Source: Pseudooceanicola sp050897975 (GTDB lineage Bacteria > Pseudomonadota > Alphaproteobacteria > Rhodobacterales > Rhodobacteraceae). From it: DNA of 64,000 nt. This document shows positions 1-8,397 of this stretch, one piece after another (the first letter of the stretch is position 1; every line of letters starts with the position of its first letter). The stretch lies in assembly GCF_050897975.1 (NCBI RefSeq), contig NZ_JBPAXY010000001.1:372001-436000 (forward strand). The letters are read 5' to 3'. A model generated the notes under the pieces. The model did not search any database. It saw nothing but the letters and a program-made list of their open reading frames with translations, and had not been told where the DNA came from. The position numbers and the translations under genes are program-made.

Positions 1-953
1 TCTTGCAGGGCCTGAAAGGCCGAGATCATGCCCATGACGGTGCCCAGCAGACCCAGCAGCGGCGCGATGGTCGAGATCAGTTCCAGCGCACGCAGGGCCG
101 AGCCCTGCTGCGCCAGAAGGCCCCGGGCCACGCGGCTGGTTTCCTCGCGCGCGGCCTCGTCCGACAGGGACAGGCGGGCGCGCATGGCGGCGCGGGTCAG
201 GCGCGAGCGGACGCCCTTGCGCCCCTCGATCAGGTCCATGGCGATGCCTGCCTCGCCGTTTTCCCAGGCCACGACAGCCTTGCGCGAGGCGCGGCGCGAC
301 CAGGCGCCCGCCAGCACCAGCCGCCAGATCTTCCAAAGGATCAGCGCCACGGTGACGACAGACAGGGCCGCGATGGCCCAGATCGCCGGGCCGCCGTTGA
401 CCAGGAACTGCTGGCTGCGCGCCCAGGCGCCCGCCAGCCCGGCCTCGGGGGCAGGGGTCGCCGCGTCAGGGGTCGTGGGCGTAGCTTCGGGGGTCGTGGC
501 GTCAGGGGTAGCGATCGTGGTCTCAACAGCGGGGGTCGCGACCTCGGCGGCCGGGTCGGCCACGGGGGCGCCCTCCCCGGCGGTCTCGGCCGGCGCGACG
601 ATGGCCTCGGCCAGGGCACTGTCGCCCGGCGCGGGCGCGGCGGGGGCGCTGTCGCTGCCCGGCAGGGCCGGGGCAGCTTCGGCGGCAGGGGTCGGGCTGC
701 CCAGGGCGGGCGCCAGATCGCCCGGCACCTGCGGCGCGGCCTCGGTCCCTGCGGGCGCGGCGGTCGTCTCTCCAGGGGCGGGGGGCGTCTCTGCGGAAGG
801 GATGGCCGTCTCTGCCGGGGCCGGGGCGGTGGTGGTCGGGGCGGTCGTCTCTGCCGGGGCCGTGCCCTCTTGCGCCGCAAGCGGGGCGGCGGACAACAGC
901 GCCGCCAGCGCCGCCGAAAGGATCAGACCCGGTCGTGCCTGCCGATTTGCCAT
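1..953 (-). CDS. exbB: ExbB-type TonB energiser, partial (C-terminus off the window)
   Basis: Inner-membrane proton channel of the MotA/TolQ/ExbB family, which with ExbD and TonB powers outer-membrane import of iron complexes. Of the protein, 317 codons are visible. Residues 1-28 look like a signal peptide, about 29-172 are a low-complexity linker rich in Pro, Ala and Thr, the first membrane helix is about 188-208, and the family motif APLLGLLGTVMGM is at 297-309. The end lies beyond base 1. ATGs at 959 and 953 compete; GGGAG at 961-965 is 7 nt from 953 but only 1 nt from 959, so 953 is taken. It follows the siderophore importer on the same strand but after a 339-nt gap, so it probably has its own promoter. 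ExbD and TonB would be expected further left (inference). Confidence 0.88.
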   Translation of the reverse strand, partial: MANRQARPGLILSAALAALLSAAPLAAQEGTAPAETTAPTTTAPAPAETAIPSAETPPAPGETTAAPAGTEAAPQVPGDLAPALGSPTPAAEAAPALPGSDSAPAAPAPGDSALAEAIVAPAETAGEGAPVADPAAEVATPAVETTIATPDATTPEATPTTPDAATPAPEAGLAGAWARSQQFLVNGGPAIWAIAALSVVTVALILWKIWRLVLAGAWSRRASRKAVVAWENGEAGIAMDLIEGRKGVRSRLTRAAMRARLSLSDEAAREETSRVARGLLAQQGSALRALELISTIAPLLGLLGTVMGMISAFQALQ

Positions 954-1292
954 TGCCATGCTCCCTTTCAGATCGCGGGGGTTCGAGGACGGCCCCCTTG
1001 CCCATACCCGCTGCCCCGCCTTCGGGGCAAATGTTTCGCGCGTCGCCGCCCCTCGGGGGACTGAGAACCCCTTGGGCGGTGACGCGCCATCCGGGCTGGC
1101 AGGGCGACGAGGGGTCGCAGGGTGCTGGCGTCGCGCCGGGCTTATGATAGCCGACTATTCTTGTCAACATTCGCCGTGCACCGGAAAAAGGCAAGAGCCC
1201 CGCGCAGGCAGACCGCCCCGCCGCGGGAAGAGGGGCCGCAGGCTGCGCGGATCCTGGGCAGAGCGGGCCGGGATCGCCCGCCCCTGCCCCGC
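954..1292. other. 339-nt intergenic region between exbB and the ABC ATPase gene
   Basis: This gap holds the exbB ribosome site (GGGAG, 961-965) and the candidate promoter/palindrome around 1140-1170. I see no credible gene; the open frames that run through it are extensions of frames antisense to exbB. Confidence 0.5.
1147..1158 (-). promoter_or_regulatory. Possible promoter/operator upstream of exbB
   Basis: On the minus strand a TTGACA hexamer (1167-1162) is followed by the near-palindrome ATAGTCGGCTAT (five of six pairs match) and an overlapping TATCAT (1149-1144). TTGACA and TATCAT are only 12 nt apart, too close for a sigma-70 pair; with 17 nt spacing the -10 would be TAAGCC. The palindrome is a candidate site for an iron-responsive repressor, but it matches no consensus I can name with confidence. 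Confidence 0.3.
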
Positions 1293-2045
1293 CTAGACCA
1301 GCACCACCGGGCGCCCGTCCTGCTGTGAGATCTCGGCATCGGTGCCGAAGACATCGCGCAACAGCGCCTCGGTGACGATTTCGGCGGGCGCGCCCATGGC
1401 GGCCACGCGGCCCTGGTGCAGGGCGACGATCCGGTCGGCGAAACGGGAGGCATAGTTGATGTCGTGCAACACGATGACGATGGTCTTGCCGTCCTCATCC
1501 GCCATCTGCCGTAGCAGCCGCATCAGGCTACGCGCCCCCGCGATGTCGAGATTGTTCAGCGGCTCGTCCAGCAGCAGGTAATCGGTGTCCTGGGCAAAGG
1601 CCATGGCGACGAAGGCGCGCTGGCGCTGCCCGCCCGAGATCTCATCGAGGAAGCGGTGGCGCATGGCCTCCAGGCCGAAGCGGGCGATGGCCGCCTCGAC
1701 GATACGGTGATCCTCGGCCCCCGGACGGCCCCGGTGCCAGGGATAGCGGCCAAAGCCCACCAGTTCCTCGACCCGCAGCCGGGCCGAGACCTGTGTGGAC
1801 TGCGCCATGATCGCCAGGTGGCGGGCCAGCTCGCGGTCGCTGACTTGGCCGATGCGCAGCCCGTCGACCTCGATCTCGCCCTGTTTCAGCACCGACAGCC
1901 GGGCGATCAGCGACAGCAGGGTCGATTTGCCCGCGCCATTGGGCCCGATCAGCGCGGTAATGCCGCCCTTGGGGATCTCGACCGAGATGTCATGCAGGAT
2001 CGGCGCGCCGCCGATGGCATGGCTGACGTTGCTTACGCGGATCAT
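1293..2045 (-). CDS. Ferric-siderophore ABC importer, ATP-binding subunit
   Basis: Cytoplasmic ATPase that drives uptake of an iron chelate through the two FecCD-type permeases encoded just upstream. The 250-residue protein has Walker A GPNGAGKST (34-42), signature ISGGQ (136-140), Walker B YLLLDEP (156-162) and the switch His194. It resembles the Fat/Vct/Ceu/Ycl group, which handles catecholate-type siderophores; that substrate is inferred from family resemblance. The start overlaps the stop of the preceding permease by 4 nt (ATGA), so the two are translationally coupled. It is the last gene of the four-gene importer operon. Confidence 0.9.
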   Translation of the reverse strand: MIRVSNVSHAIGGAPILHDISVEIPKGGITALIGPNGAGKSTLLSLIARLSVLKQGEIEVDGLRIGQVSDRELARHLAIMAQSTQVSARLRVEELVGFGRYPWHRGRPGAEDHRIVEAAIARFGLEAMRHRFLDEISGGQRQRAFVAMAFAQDTDYLLLDEPLNNLDIAGARSLMRLLRQMADEDGKTIVIVLHDINYASRFADRIVALHQGRVAAMGAPAEIVTEALLRDVFGTDAEISQQDGRPVVLV

Positions 2046-3094
2046 GCGCGTTTCCTTTTCAGCAGAAGGGCCAGGAACAGCGCCCCGCCCAGGGCCTCGA
2101 TCACTACGGCAATGGGGGTGGTCAGGGCCAGGACGCGTTCCAGCACGGTCTGGCCGCCGACCAGCACCACGCAGCCGGTCAGCGCCGCCGAGGGCAGCAG
2201 GATCGCATGGCGTTCGGTGGGGGTGATGGCATGAGCCAGGGCCGAGACGATCAGGCCGAAGAAGGCGGCCATGGGGCCGACCAGGGCGGTGGCTGCGGCC
2301 ACCAGCACGCAGATCAGTACCAGCACGATGGACTGACCCCGGCGCGGCGCCTCGCCCAGGCTAAGGGCCACCGCATCGCCCAGGCCCAGCACGTCCAGCC
2401 GGTGGCGCATCCGCCAGGCCAGCCACAGGACCGGCAGGATGACGGCGGCGGTCAAGGGCAGCAGCACAGGATCGACGGTGTTGAACCGCGCATAGCTGAC
2501 CGAGGTGACGACGGAATATTCCGCCGGGTCGATCAGCCGCTGGATGAAATCCGTGGCCGAGCGCAGGAAGACGCCAAAGATGATCCCCGTCAGGACCAGC
2601 CGCATCATCTCGCCCCGCGCGCCCCGGCGCAGCAGCAGGAACAGGCCCAGCCCCAGCACCGACATCAGCGCGGTGTTCAGCGCAAAAAGAGCGGCTGCGG
2701 GCAGGGTCACATAGGCGGTGGCCCCCAGCAGATGCACCAGCAGGGCCAGGATCATCAGATACAGCGCGTCGAACCCCAGCAGAAAGGGGGTGAGGATACG
2801 GTTGCCGGTGATGGTCTGAAACAGGATCGTGGCCACCGACAGGCAGCTGGCCACCAGCAGCATCGCCGCCAGCTTGCCGCCCCGGAAGGGCAGGATGAAC
2901 CCCCAGGAGCCCTTGGCGCCGTAGACCATGTAGACCGCCGAGGCGAGCAGGACCGCCAGCGCCAGCCAGATCAGCCGGCGCCCCAGGGCGGGCGGCGCGG
3001 CCTCGGCCACCGGGGCCGTCCCCGCGCCCTGGCGGTTGCTCCTGCCGTCGCGCGCGGCGGGGGGTGCCATTTCGTCCATGCCCCGCTCAGCCAT
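2042..3094 (-). CDS. Ferric-siderophore ABC importer, second FecCD-type permease
   Basis: Inner-membrane permease of the FecCD/BtuC family, about 350 residues with roughly nine to ten hydrophobic segments from residue 45 onward. The cytoplasmic N-terminus is unusually long and rich in Ala, Pro and Arg (about residues 1-40). The ATG at 3094 overlaps the end of the first permease (stop 3089-3087) by 8 nt, which supports this start; an in-frame ATG at 3079 is the alternative. It should pair with the permease ending at 3087 to form the heterodimeric channel. The order binding protein, permease, permease, ATPase matches FatBCDE/CeuEBCD-type systems. Confidence 0.87.
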   Translation of the reverse strand: MAERGMDEMAPPAARDGRSNRQGAGTAPVAEAAPPALGRRLIWLALAVLLASAVYMVYGAKGSWGFILPFRGGKLAAMLLVASCLSVATILFQTITGNRILTPFLLGFDALYLMILALLVHLLGATAYVTLPAAALFALNTALMSVLGLGLFLLLRRGARGEMMRLVLTGIIFGVFLRSATDFIQRLIDPAEYSVVTSVSYARFNTVDPVLLPLTAAVILPVLWLAWRMRHRLDVLGLGDAVALSLGEAPRRGQSIVLVLICVLVAAATALVGPMAAFFGLIVSALAHAITPTERHAILLPSAALTGCVVLVGGQTVLERVLALTTPIAVVIEALGGALFLALLLKRKRA

Positions 3095-4025
3095 GGCGCG
3101 GCTCGTTATAGAGAAGCCACAGGAAGACCGCCGCGCCCAGCACGCCCACCAGGACCGAGACCGGGATCTCGTAGGGCGCGCGCAGCACCCGGCCCAGGAT
3201 GTCGGCGGCCAGCACCAGCGCGGCCCCGGCAAAGGCCGAGACGGGAATGGCGCGGCGCAGGTTGTCGCCCATGCGGCGGGCCACGATATTGGGCACGATC
3301 AGCCCGACAAAGGGGATGGCGCCCAGGGTGACCACCACCGTGGCGGTGGTCACCGACAGCGCCGCCAGCCCGGCGGCGGTGATCAGCTGGACGTTCAGGC
3401 CCAGCCCCCGCGCCGCATCCTCGCCCAGGGCCAGCACCGTCAGCCGGTCGGCGATCAGCCAGGTGGCCGCCGCCGCCGCCCCCGCGATCCACAGAAGTTC
3501 GTACCGCCCGGCCAGCACCCCCGACAGCTCGCCCGTCAACCAGGTGCCGATGAATTGCAGCATGTCGCCCTGATAGGCGATGAAGGTGACCACAGCGCCG
3601 ATCAGCCCGCCGTAGATCAGCGCCACCAGCGGCACCAGCAGCGGTTGGGTGGGTGGCAGCGGGCGCAGGATCAGCAGAAGGCCGGCCGAGCCCACAAGGG
3701 TGGTCAGCGCCGCCACGGACATCTTGGCCCAGATGGCAGAGGCGGGAAACAGCAGCGCGGCGATCAGCACGCCAAGCGCCGCCGACTGCCCCGCCCCCGC
3801 CGTCATCGGTTCGACAAAGCGGTTGCGGGCCAGGATCTGCATGATCTGTCCGCTGACGGCCAGCGCAGCCCCCGCCAACAGCGCCGCAAAGGTGCGCGGC
3901 AGCCGCGAGATCAGCAGCAGGCGCTGACTGTCGGGATCATGCAGGAAATCCCCAAGGCTCACCGGCACGGCGCCGATGAACAGGGACAGGATGGCGAGAG
4001 GCCCCAGCACCGCCAGGGCCTGCAT
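3087..4025 (-). CDS. Ferric-siderophore ABC importer, first FecCD-type permease
   Basis: Inner-membrane permease of the FecCD family, 312 residues, about nine membrane segments spread over its whole length. The family-typical segment GAIPFVGLIVPNI (about residues 228-240) precedes the ATPase-coupling region. It starts 14 nt after the binding-protein gene and overlaps the next permease by 8 nt, so the operon is tightly coupled. It most likely moves the ferric chelate delivered by the periplasmic binding protein encoded at 4040-4978. Confidence 0.88.
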   Translation of the reverse strand: MQALAVLGPLAILSLFIGAVPVSLGDFLHDPDSQRLLLISRLPRTFAALLAGAALAVSGQIMQILARNRFVEPMTAGAGQSAALGVLIAALLFPASAIWAKMSVAALTTLVGSAGLLLILRPLPPTQPLLVPLVALIYGGLIGAVVTFIAYQGDMLQFIGTWLTGELSGVLAGRYELLWIAGAAAAATWLIADRLTVLALGEDAARGLGLNVQLITAAGLAALSVTTATVVVTLGAIPFVGLIVPNIVARRMGDNLRRAIPVSAFAGAALVLAADILGRVLRAPYEIPVSVLVGVLGAAVFLWLLYNEPRHG

Positions 4026-4039
4026 GGCTAGGGGCAGTC

Positions 4040-4978
4040 TCAGGATGCGCTCTCCGACAGGCCTTCGGTGATCGCGTCCAGCACGGTCATCAGCGATTGC
4101 ACGCCGCCCGAAGAGATATACATCTCGGCCGCCGGCACGAAGAGGACGCGGCCCTCTTTCCAGGCGGTGGTCGAATGGACCAGCTCGTTGTCGAGGGTGG
4201 TCAGACCGTTCTGGTCGCCCGACTGGATGGCGGCGCCCCGGTCGACGACGATCAGCGTATCGGGGTTCACATCGGCGATGAACTCGAAGGAGATCGCCTC
4301 GCCGTGCGAGCTGCTGGCGTCGATCTCATCGGCGGCGGCGGGCCAGCCCAGTTGGCTGTGCAGCCAGCCGAAGCGCGAACCGATGCCATAGGCAGAGACC
4401 TTCGGACCATTGGTCAGCACGATCAGGGCATTGCCGCCGGTCGCCTCGACCGCGGCGCGAGCCGCTGCCAGCTTGGTGTCCACCTGGGCGGCCAGCTCTG
4501 CGGCCTTGTCTTCTTCGCCCAGCAGGGCACCGAAGGCCGCCAGGCGGGCCAGGCCGTCGGTCACCGCATCGGGGCCCACGGACATGTCGGCCACCGGCGC
4601 GATCCGCTCCAGCGCGTCCTTCTGTTTCAGCGACCGCAGGCCGACGACGACCAGATCGGGCTGCATGGCGGCCACGGCCTCGAAATCGGGTTCGAAGAGG
4701 GTGCCCACGGTCTGCGCGTCAGCGGCCTGTTCGGCGATATGCGGCACATAGATCGGCCCCGGCACACCGGCGGGCACATGGCCCAGGGCCGCCAGGGTAT
4801 CGACCGAGGCCAGCTCATAGGCGACGATGGTCTGGGGGGCAGCAGGCAGCTCCATCGCGCCCTGGGCGGTCTCGAAGCTGACGGGGTCCGCCTGGGCGGC
4901 GGTGGCGGCCAGAAGGGCGGCCGCACTCAGGGCGGCGGGGCGCAGAAGGCGCGCGGAAACAGTCGCGAAAAGGGTCAT
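4040..4978 (-). CDS. Periplasmic ferric-siderophore binding protein
   Basis: Solute-binding protein of the FepB/FatB/CeuE type (periplasmic-binding fold 2), 312 residues. Residues 1-25 are a Sec signal peptide ending in an AQA-like cleavage site; there is no lipobox Cys, so the protein is probably soluble in the periplasm. The start at 4978 is supported by GGAG six nt upstream; an upstream-extended frame has no ribosome site and would bury the signal peptide. It is the first gene of the importer operon and is divergent from a DUF2218 gene 160 nt away, so both promoters should lie in 4979-5138. I could not recognise a definite Fur, RirA or Irr box there. Confidence 0.88.
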   Translation of the reverse strand: MTLFATVSARLLRPAALSAAALLAATAAQADPVSFETAQGAMELPAAPQTIVAYELASVDTLAALGHVPAGVPGPIYVPHIAEQAADAQTVGTLFEPDFEAVAAMQPDLVVVGLRSLKQKDALERIAPVADMSVGPDAVTDGLARLAAFGALLGEEDKAAELAAQVDTKLAAARAAVEATGGNALIVLTNGPKVSAYGIGSRFGWLHSQLGWPAAADEIDASSSHGEAISFEFIADVNPDTLIVVDRGAAIQSGDQNGLTTLDNELVHSTTAWKEGRVLFVPAAEMYISSGGVQSLMTVLDAITEGLSESAS

Positions 4979-5138
4979 GCTATACTCCAGGGGCTCGGGG
5001 TCCCGCCGATTGGCTGGCCCCCGTTCCGCGCGATGCGCGCGGCGAGAGTGGGCTGACGGCAACGCCCCGGGGCTATCCCGTTGTTTCCGAGGGGTCAAGA
5101 ACATACCTTAGCGAAAGAATCAGAGAAGGCTTTCCCCC

Positions 5139-5426
5139 ATGCCCGCTGCCCAGGCTCATTACGCCACCGACCATGGCTCGAAATATCTGCAACAGCTGTG
5201 CAAGCACTTTGCCCACAAGGTCGAGGTCCGCTTCACCCCGACCGAGGGAGAGGCCGCCCTGCCCCCCGGCCCAGCCCTGTTGCGCGCCGATGCGACGGGC
5301 CTTCACATGCATGTGAGCGCCGACGACGACGCGGGCCTGGCCCGCGCCAAAAGCATCGTCGAGGTGCATTTGGTGAAATTCGCCTTCCGCGAAAACCTCG
5401 AAAGCCTGGACTGGCAGGCGGTCTGA
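5139..5426 (+). CDS. DUF2218 family protein
   Basis: Small cytoplasmic protein of 95 residues without a signal peptide or membrane segment. It begins with a sequence typical of DUF2218 (His7, then SKYLQQLCKHFAHK at about 14-27). The biochemical role is unknown. Members of this family are often found beside iron or siderophore genes, and here it is transcribed divergently from the siderophore binding protein gene, so a link with iron uptake is a reasonable inference. An AGAGAAGG stretch lies about 9 nt before the ATG. A strong hairpin terminator follows 39 nt after the stop. Confidence 0.8.
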   Translation: MPAAQAHYATDHGSKYLQQLCKHFAHKVEVRFTPTEGEAALPPGPALLRADATGLHMHVSADDDAGLARAKSIVEVHLVKFAFRENLESLDWQAV

Positions 5427-5465
5427 GCCGCCCCGCGCGGACAGGTCCAAACGCCCCGAACAGCA

Positions 5466-5492
5466 AAGGGCGGCCCCACCCGGGCCGCCCTT
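5466..5492. terminator. Bidirectional rho-independent terminator
   Basis: An 11-bp perfect stem (AAGGGCGGCCC pairing with GGGCCGCCCTT) encloses a 5-nt loop and is followed on the plus strand by TTCTTC. It sits between the convergent DUF2218 gene and the RAM-domain gene and can serve both. Confidence 0.85.
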
Positions 5493-5540
5493 CTTCAATC
5501 CGTCAGGTCTGCGCCCGGAAGGCCCAGTCGGAAGGCCCTG

Positions 5541-5780
5541 TCAGAAGGCCTTGAAGGTCAGCGTGGTCAGGGTCCGCTCGATCCCCTCGATGCCCTTGAA
5601 GCATTCGTCAACAAACAGGCCCACGTCGGCATCCTCGGGCGGGTAGACCTTCAGCAGCAGGTCGAACTCGCCAGAGGTGGAATAAAGCTCGGAATGGAAC
5701 TCCCGCAGGACGATCTGGCCCGCGACATCATAGGTGGTGCCGGGGCGGCAGCGAATCTGGATGATCAGGGGGGTGCTCAT
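5541..5780 (-). CDS. Stand-alone Lrp/AsnC ligand-binding (RAM) domain protein
   Basis: A 79-residue protein consisting only of the AsnC-type effector-binding/oligomerisation domain; the DNA-binding helix-turn-helix of Lrp/AsnC regulators is absent. Such single-domain proteins are known to form oligomers and bind amino acids, or may modulate full-length Lrp proteins. The start at 5780 has an AAGGAC ribosome site; the in-frame upstream stretch looks non-coding. It is the next gene downstream of the amino-acid/amide importer on the same strand but 223 nt away and separated by a REP-like element, so a functional link is only suggestive. Confidence 0.75.
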   Translation of the reverse strand: MSTPLIIQIRCRPGTTYDVAGQIVLREFHSELYSTSGEFDLLLKVYPPEDADVGLFVDECFKGIEGIERTLTTLTFKAF

Positions 5781-5895
5781 GAACTGTCCTTTCGGTCTCC
5801 TCGGGCGGCAAGATGCGCCGGGCGGCGCCCGGGCGCAAGAGAGCGCAATGCCCAAGGCCCGCGCGCGCCCCGTCGCCTACCCCACGCCGCGCCCC

Positions 5896-5946
5896 TTCTA
5901 TTCGATGGCTAGAAATACTCCGGGGGTCCGGGGGCAGCGCCCCCGG
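5896..5946 (+). repeat. Dispersed REP-like element, copy E (diverged)
   Basis: A diverged copy of the element seen at 17368, 21444, 60482 and 60620. It has a TTCTATTCGATGGCTAGAAATA-like AT core, then CCGGGGG, then a hairpin with an 8-bp stem (CCGGGGGC/GCCCCCGG, loop AGC, 5928-5946). The central variable hairpin of the better-preserved copies is missing. It lies downstream of livF and could act as its terminator. Confidence 0.55.
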
Positions 5947-6003
5947 CAGTCGGGCGGCAATGCCACGCTCTGGCCCCGCGGGCAGCGCAGACTCAACCCC
6001 ACC

Positions 6004-6696
6004 TCACACGTGCAGCCAACGTTCCTTCACCCCGCCCACATCCGCCAGCAGATCGGCGTTGGAGCCCGTCCAAACCACCTGCCCCTTTTCCAGCACGTAA
6101 TGGCGGTCGGCAAAGCGGCTCAGCGCGTCGGCGTTCTTGTCGATCACCAGGATCGCGGCGCCCTCGGCTCGGATGCGCGCCAGGCAGGCCCAGATCTCTT
6201 CGCGGATCAGCGGCGCCAGCCCCTCGGTGGCCTCGTCCAGCACCACCAGCCGGGGGTTGGTCATCAGTGCGCGCCCCACGGCCAGCATCTGCTGCTCGCC
6301 CCCCGACAGCTGATCGCCCATGTTGCGCCGCCGTTCCTTCAGCCGGGGGAACAGATCCCAGACCGCTTGCAGCGACCAGGGGCCGCCACGCCGCGCGGTG
6401 GCCACCAGGTTTTCCTCGACCGTCAGGTTCGGAAAGACCTGCCGCCCCTCGGGCACCAGCCCCAGACCGGCCCGCGCCACCCGATGCGGCCCGGCCCCGG
6501 TCATGTCCTGGCCGTCGATCGTCACCACGCCGCCGCGCGCGGGCAAGAGGCCGAAAAGGGTCGAGATCGTCGTGGTCTTGCCCATGCCATTGCGGCCCAT
6601 CAGCGTGACCACCTCGCCCGCGCCGACGCTGAGGTCCACGCCGTGCAGCACCTGCGCCTCGCCATAGCCCGCCTGCAACCCCTCGATCCGCAGCAT
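6004..6696 (-). CDS. livF: Branched-chain amino acid/amide ABC importer, ATPase F
   Basis: One of two ATPases of a HAAT-type (LivFGHMK-like) importer, 230 residues. Walker A GRNGMGKT is at 34-41, the signature LSGGEQQ at about 133-139 and Walker B LVVLDEA at about 152-158. The ATG at 6696 overlaps the TGA of livG in a TGATG junction; a GTG one codon earlier is the alternative. The Liv label is by family; importers of this type also carry urea, short amides or aromatic acids, and nothing in the ATPase separates these. Confidence 0.9.
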   Translation of the reverse strand: MLRIEGLQAGYGEAQVLHGVDLSVGAGEVVTLMGRNGMGKTTTISTLFGLLPARGGVVTIDGQDMTGAGPHRVARAGLGLVPEGRQVFPNLTVEENLVATARRGGPWSLQAVWDLFPRLKERRRNMGDQLSGGEQQMLAVGRALMTNPRLVVLDEATEGLAPLIREEIWACLARIRAEGAAILVIDKNADALSRFADRHYVLEKGQVVWTGSNADLLADVGGVKERWLHV

Positions 6697-7445
6697 CACG
6701 CGTCCTCCTCGCCCAGATAGGCCGCCCGCACCGCCGGGTCGGCGCGCACCGCCGCAGGGCTGCCCGAGGCCACGATGCGGCCGTAGACCAGCACCGAGAT
6801 CCGGTCGGCCAGCTGGAAGACCGCGTCCATGTCATGTTCGATCAGCACAAGGGTCAGCCGCCCCTTCAGGCGCTGCATCAGGGCCACCAGCCGCTCGGCC
6901 TCGGCGCCGCCGGTGCCCGCCAGCGGCTCGTCCAAGAGCAGCAGACGCGGCTTGGTGGCCAGGGCCACGGCCAGTTCCAGCTGCCGTTGTTCGCCATGGG
7001 AAAGCGCCCGCGCCAGCACCCCGGCCCGGTCGGCCAGCCCGACCTCTTCCAGCGCCTGGCGGGCCTGGGCGTTGGTGACCTCTTCCGCCCCCGCATCGCG
7101 CCAGAACCGGAACGAACTGCCCGCGCGCGCCTGCACCGCCAGCGCCACGTTTTCCAGCACCGTCATCCCCGGCAGCAGCGCGGTGATCTGGAAGGACCGC
7201 GCCAGCCCCGCCTCGACCCGGGCGGCCATGTCGGCGCGGGTGATGTCGCGCCCGGCATAGATCACCTGGCCACTGTCGGGCGCCAGCTGGCCCGACAGCT
7301 GCGCAATCAGTGTGGTCTTGCCCGCGCCATTGGGGCCGATGACGGCGTGCAGCTCGCCCTCCGCCACGCTCAGATCGACGCCATCGGTCACCGCCAGCGC
7401 GCCAAAGCTCTTGCGCAGATCGCGCACCTGCAACAGCTCAGTCAT
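6696..7445 (-). CDS. livG: Branched-chain amino acid/amide ABC importer, ATPase G
   Basis: Second ATPase of the importer, 249 residues, with Walker A GPNGAGKTT near residue 37, signature LSHGEQRQL in the place of LSGGQ, and Walker B LLLLDEP. The H-loop histidine lies in LVLIEHDMD. The ATG at 7445 overlaps the end of livM by 8 nt (ATGACTGA), so the reading frame is fixed by coupling; eight further in-frame codons upstream lie inside livM and are not needed. The substitution of His for Gly in the signature is common in LivG proteins. Confidence 0.9.
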   Translation of the reverse strand: MTELLQVRDLRKSFGALAVTDGVDLSVAEGELHAVIGPNGAGKTTLIAQLSGQLAPDSGQVIYAGRDITRADMAARVEAGLARSFQITALLPGMTVLENVALAVQARAGSSFRFWRDAGAEEVTNAQARQALEEVGLADRAGVLARALSHGEQRQLELAVALATKPRLLLLDEPLAGTGGAEAERLVALMQRLKGRLTLVLIEHDMDAVFQLADRISVLVYGRIVASGSPAAVRADPAVRAAYLGEEDA

Positions 7446-8397
7446 GGCCGCGCCCCTTTCCCAGCCCAAGCCGCCGCAGCAGCCCGGTCAGCCCGTCGGG
7501 CGAGAACAGCACCACCAGCACCAGGATCAGGCCGAAGCCCAGGCGCCAGTGATCGGAAAAGACCGCCAGCAGATCCTCCAGCCCCACGGCCACCAGGGCG
7601 CCCACCATGGCGCCGGTCAGCGTGCCGATGCCGCCGAAGACCAGCATCACGATCAGCTCACCCGAGCGGTGCCAGGACATATAGGCGGGCGAGACATATT
7701 CGGTGAGATTCGCCAACAGCACCCCCGCGACGGAACACAGGCAGGCGGCGATGACATAGGCCACCAGCTGATAGCGGAAGGGGCGATATCCGATGGCCTG
7801 CATCCGCAGCGCGTTTTCCCGCGTGCCCTTCAGGACCCGGCCAAAGCGCGACAGGGTCAGCCGGTAAAGGCCTGCATAGATCGCCACCAGCGCGCCCAGG
7901 ATGGTGTAGTAAAGCGCCCGGTCCCCCTCCAGCGGCAGGCCCAGCAGGGTGGATCGCGCCTGAAGCGCCACCCCGTCATCGCCCCCCAGCGAGGACTGGG
8001 CGACGAAGAAGAAATAGGCCATCTGCGCGAAGGCCAGGGTGATCATGATGAAATAGACACCCCTTGTGCGCAGGCTGATGGCCCCGGTGACGGTGGCAAA
8101 GACGGCGGACATCCCCATGCCCAGCAGGATCTGCGCCAGAAGGTCGGTCACGCCCCAGCGGGCGCCCAGGGCCACGGCATAGGCGCCGATGCCCAGATAG
8201 GCCGCATGGCCAAAGCTGACCATGGCGCCGTAGCCCAGGATCAGGTCCAACGACAGGGCGGCGATGGCAAAGACCAGCATCCGGCTGGCGATGACCATCA
8301 GGAAGGGGTCGTCCACGGCCAGGGCCAGGGGCGGCACGGCGGCCATGACGACAAACAGCGCCAGCGCGGCGCTCAGGCGGGGGGCCAGGCCGGTCAT
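7438..8397 (-). CDS. livM: Branched-chain amino acid/amide ABC importer, permease M
   Basis: Inner-membrane permease of the LivM family, 319 residues with eight to ten hydrophobic segments. The family-typical segment LILGYGAMVSFGHAAYLGIG is at about 52-71. It starts in a 4-nt ATGA overlap with livH and overlaps livG by 8 nt. It forms the translocation pore together with LivH. Confidence 0.9.
   Translation of the reverse strand: MTGLAPRLSAALALFVVMAAVPPLALAVDDPFLMVIASRMLVFAIAALSLDLILGYGAMVSFGHAAYLGIGAYAVALGARWGVTDLLAQILLGMGMSAVFATVTGAISLRTRGVYFIMITLAFAQMAYFFFVAQSSLGGDDGVALQARSTLLGLPLEGDRALYYTILGALVAIYAGLYRLTLSRFGRVLKGTRENALRMQAIGYRPFRYQLVAYVIAACLCSVAGVLLANLTEYVSPAYMSWHRSGELIVMLVFGGIGTLTGAMVGALVAVGLEDLLAVFSDHWRLGFGLILVLVVLFSPDGLTGLLRRLGLGKGRGHD

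Noticed and set aside
3..1296. Long open frames on the plus strand over the first 1.3 kb
   Set aside because: They are antisense to exbB, have Gly/Arg/Ala low-complexity composition caused by high GC, no ribosome site and no recognisable domain.
4979..5138. Fur, RirA or Irr box between the siderophore binding protein and DUF2218 genes
   Set aside because: AT-rich patches exist but none resembles the consensus closely enough to name a regulator.
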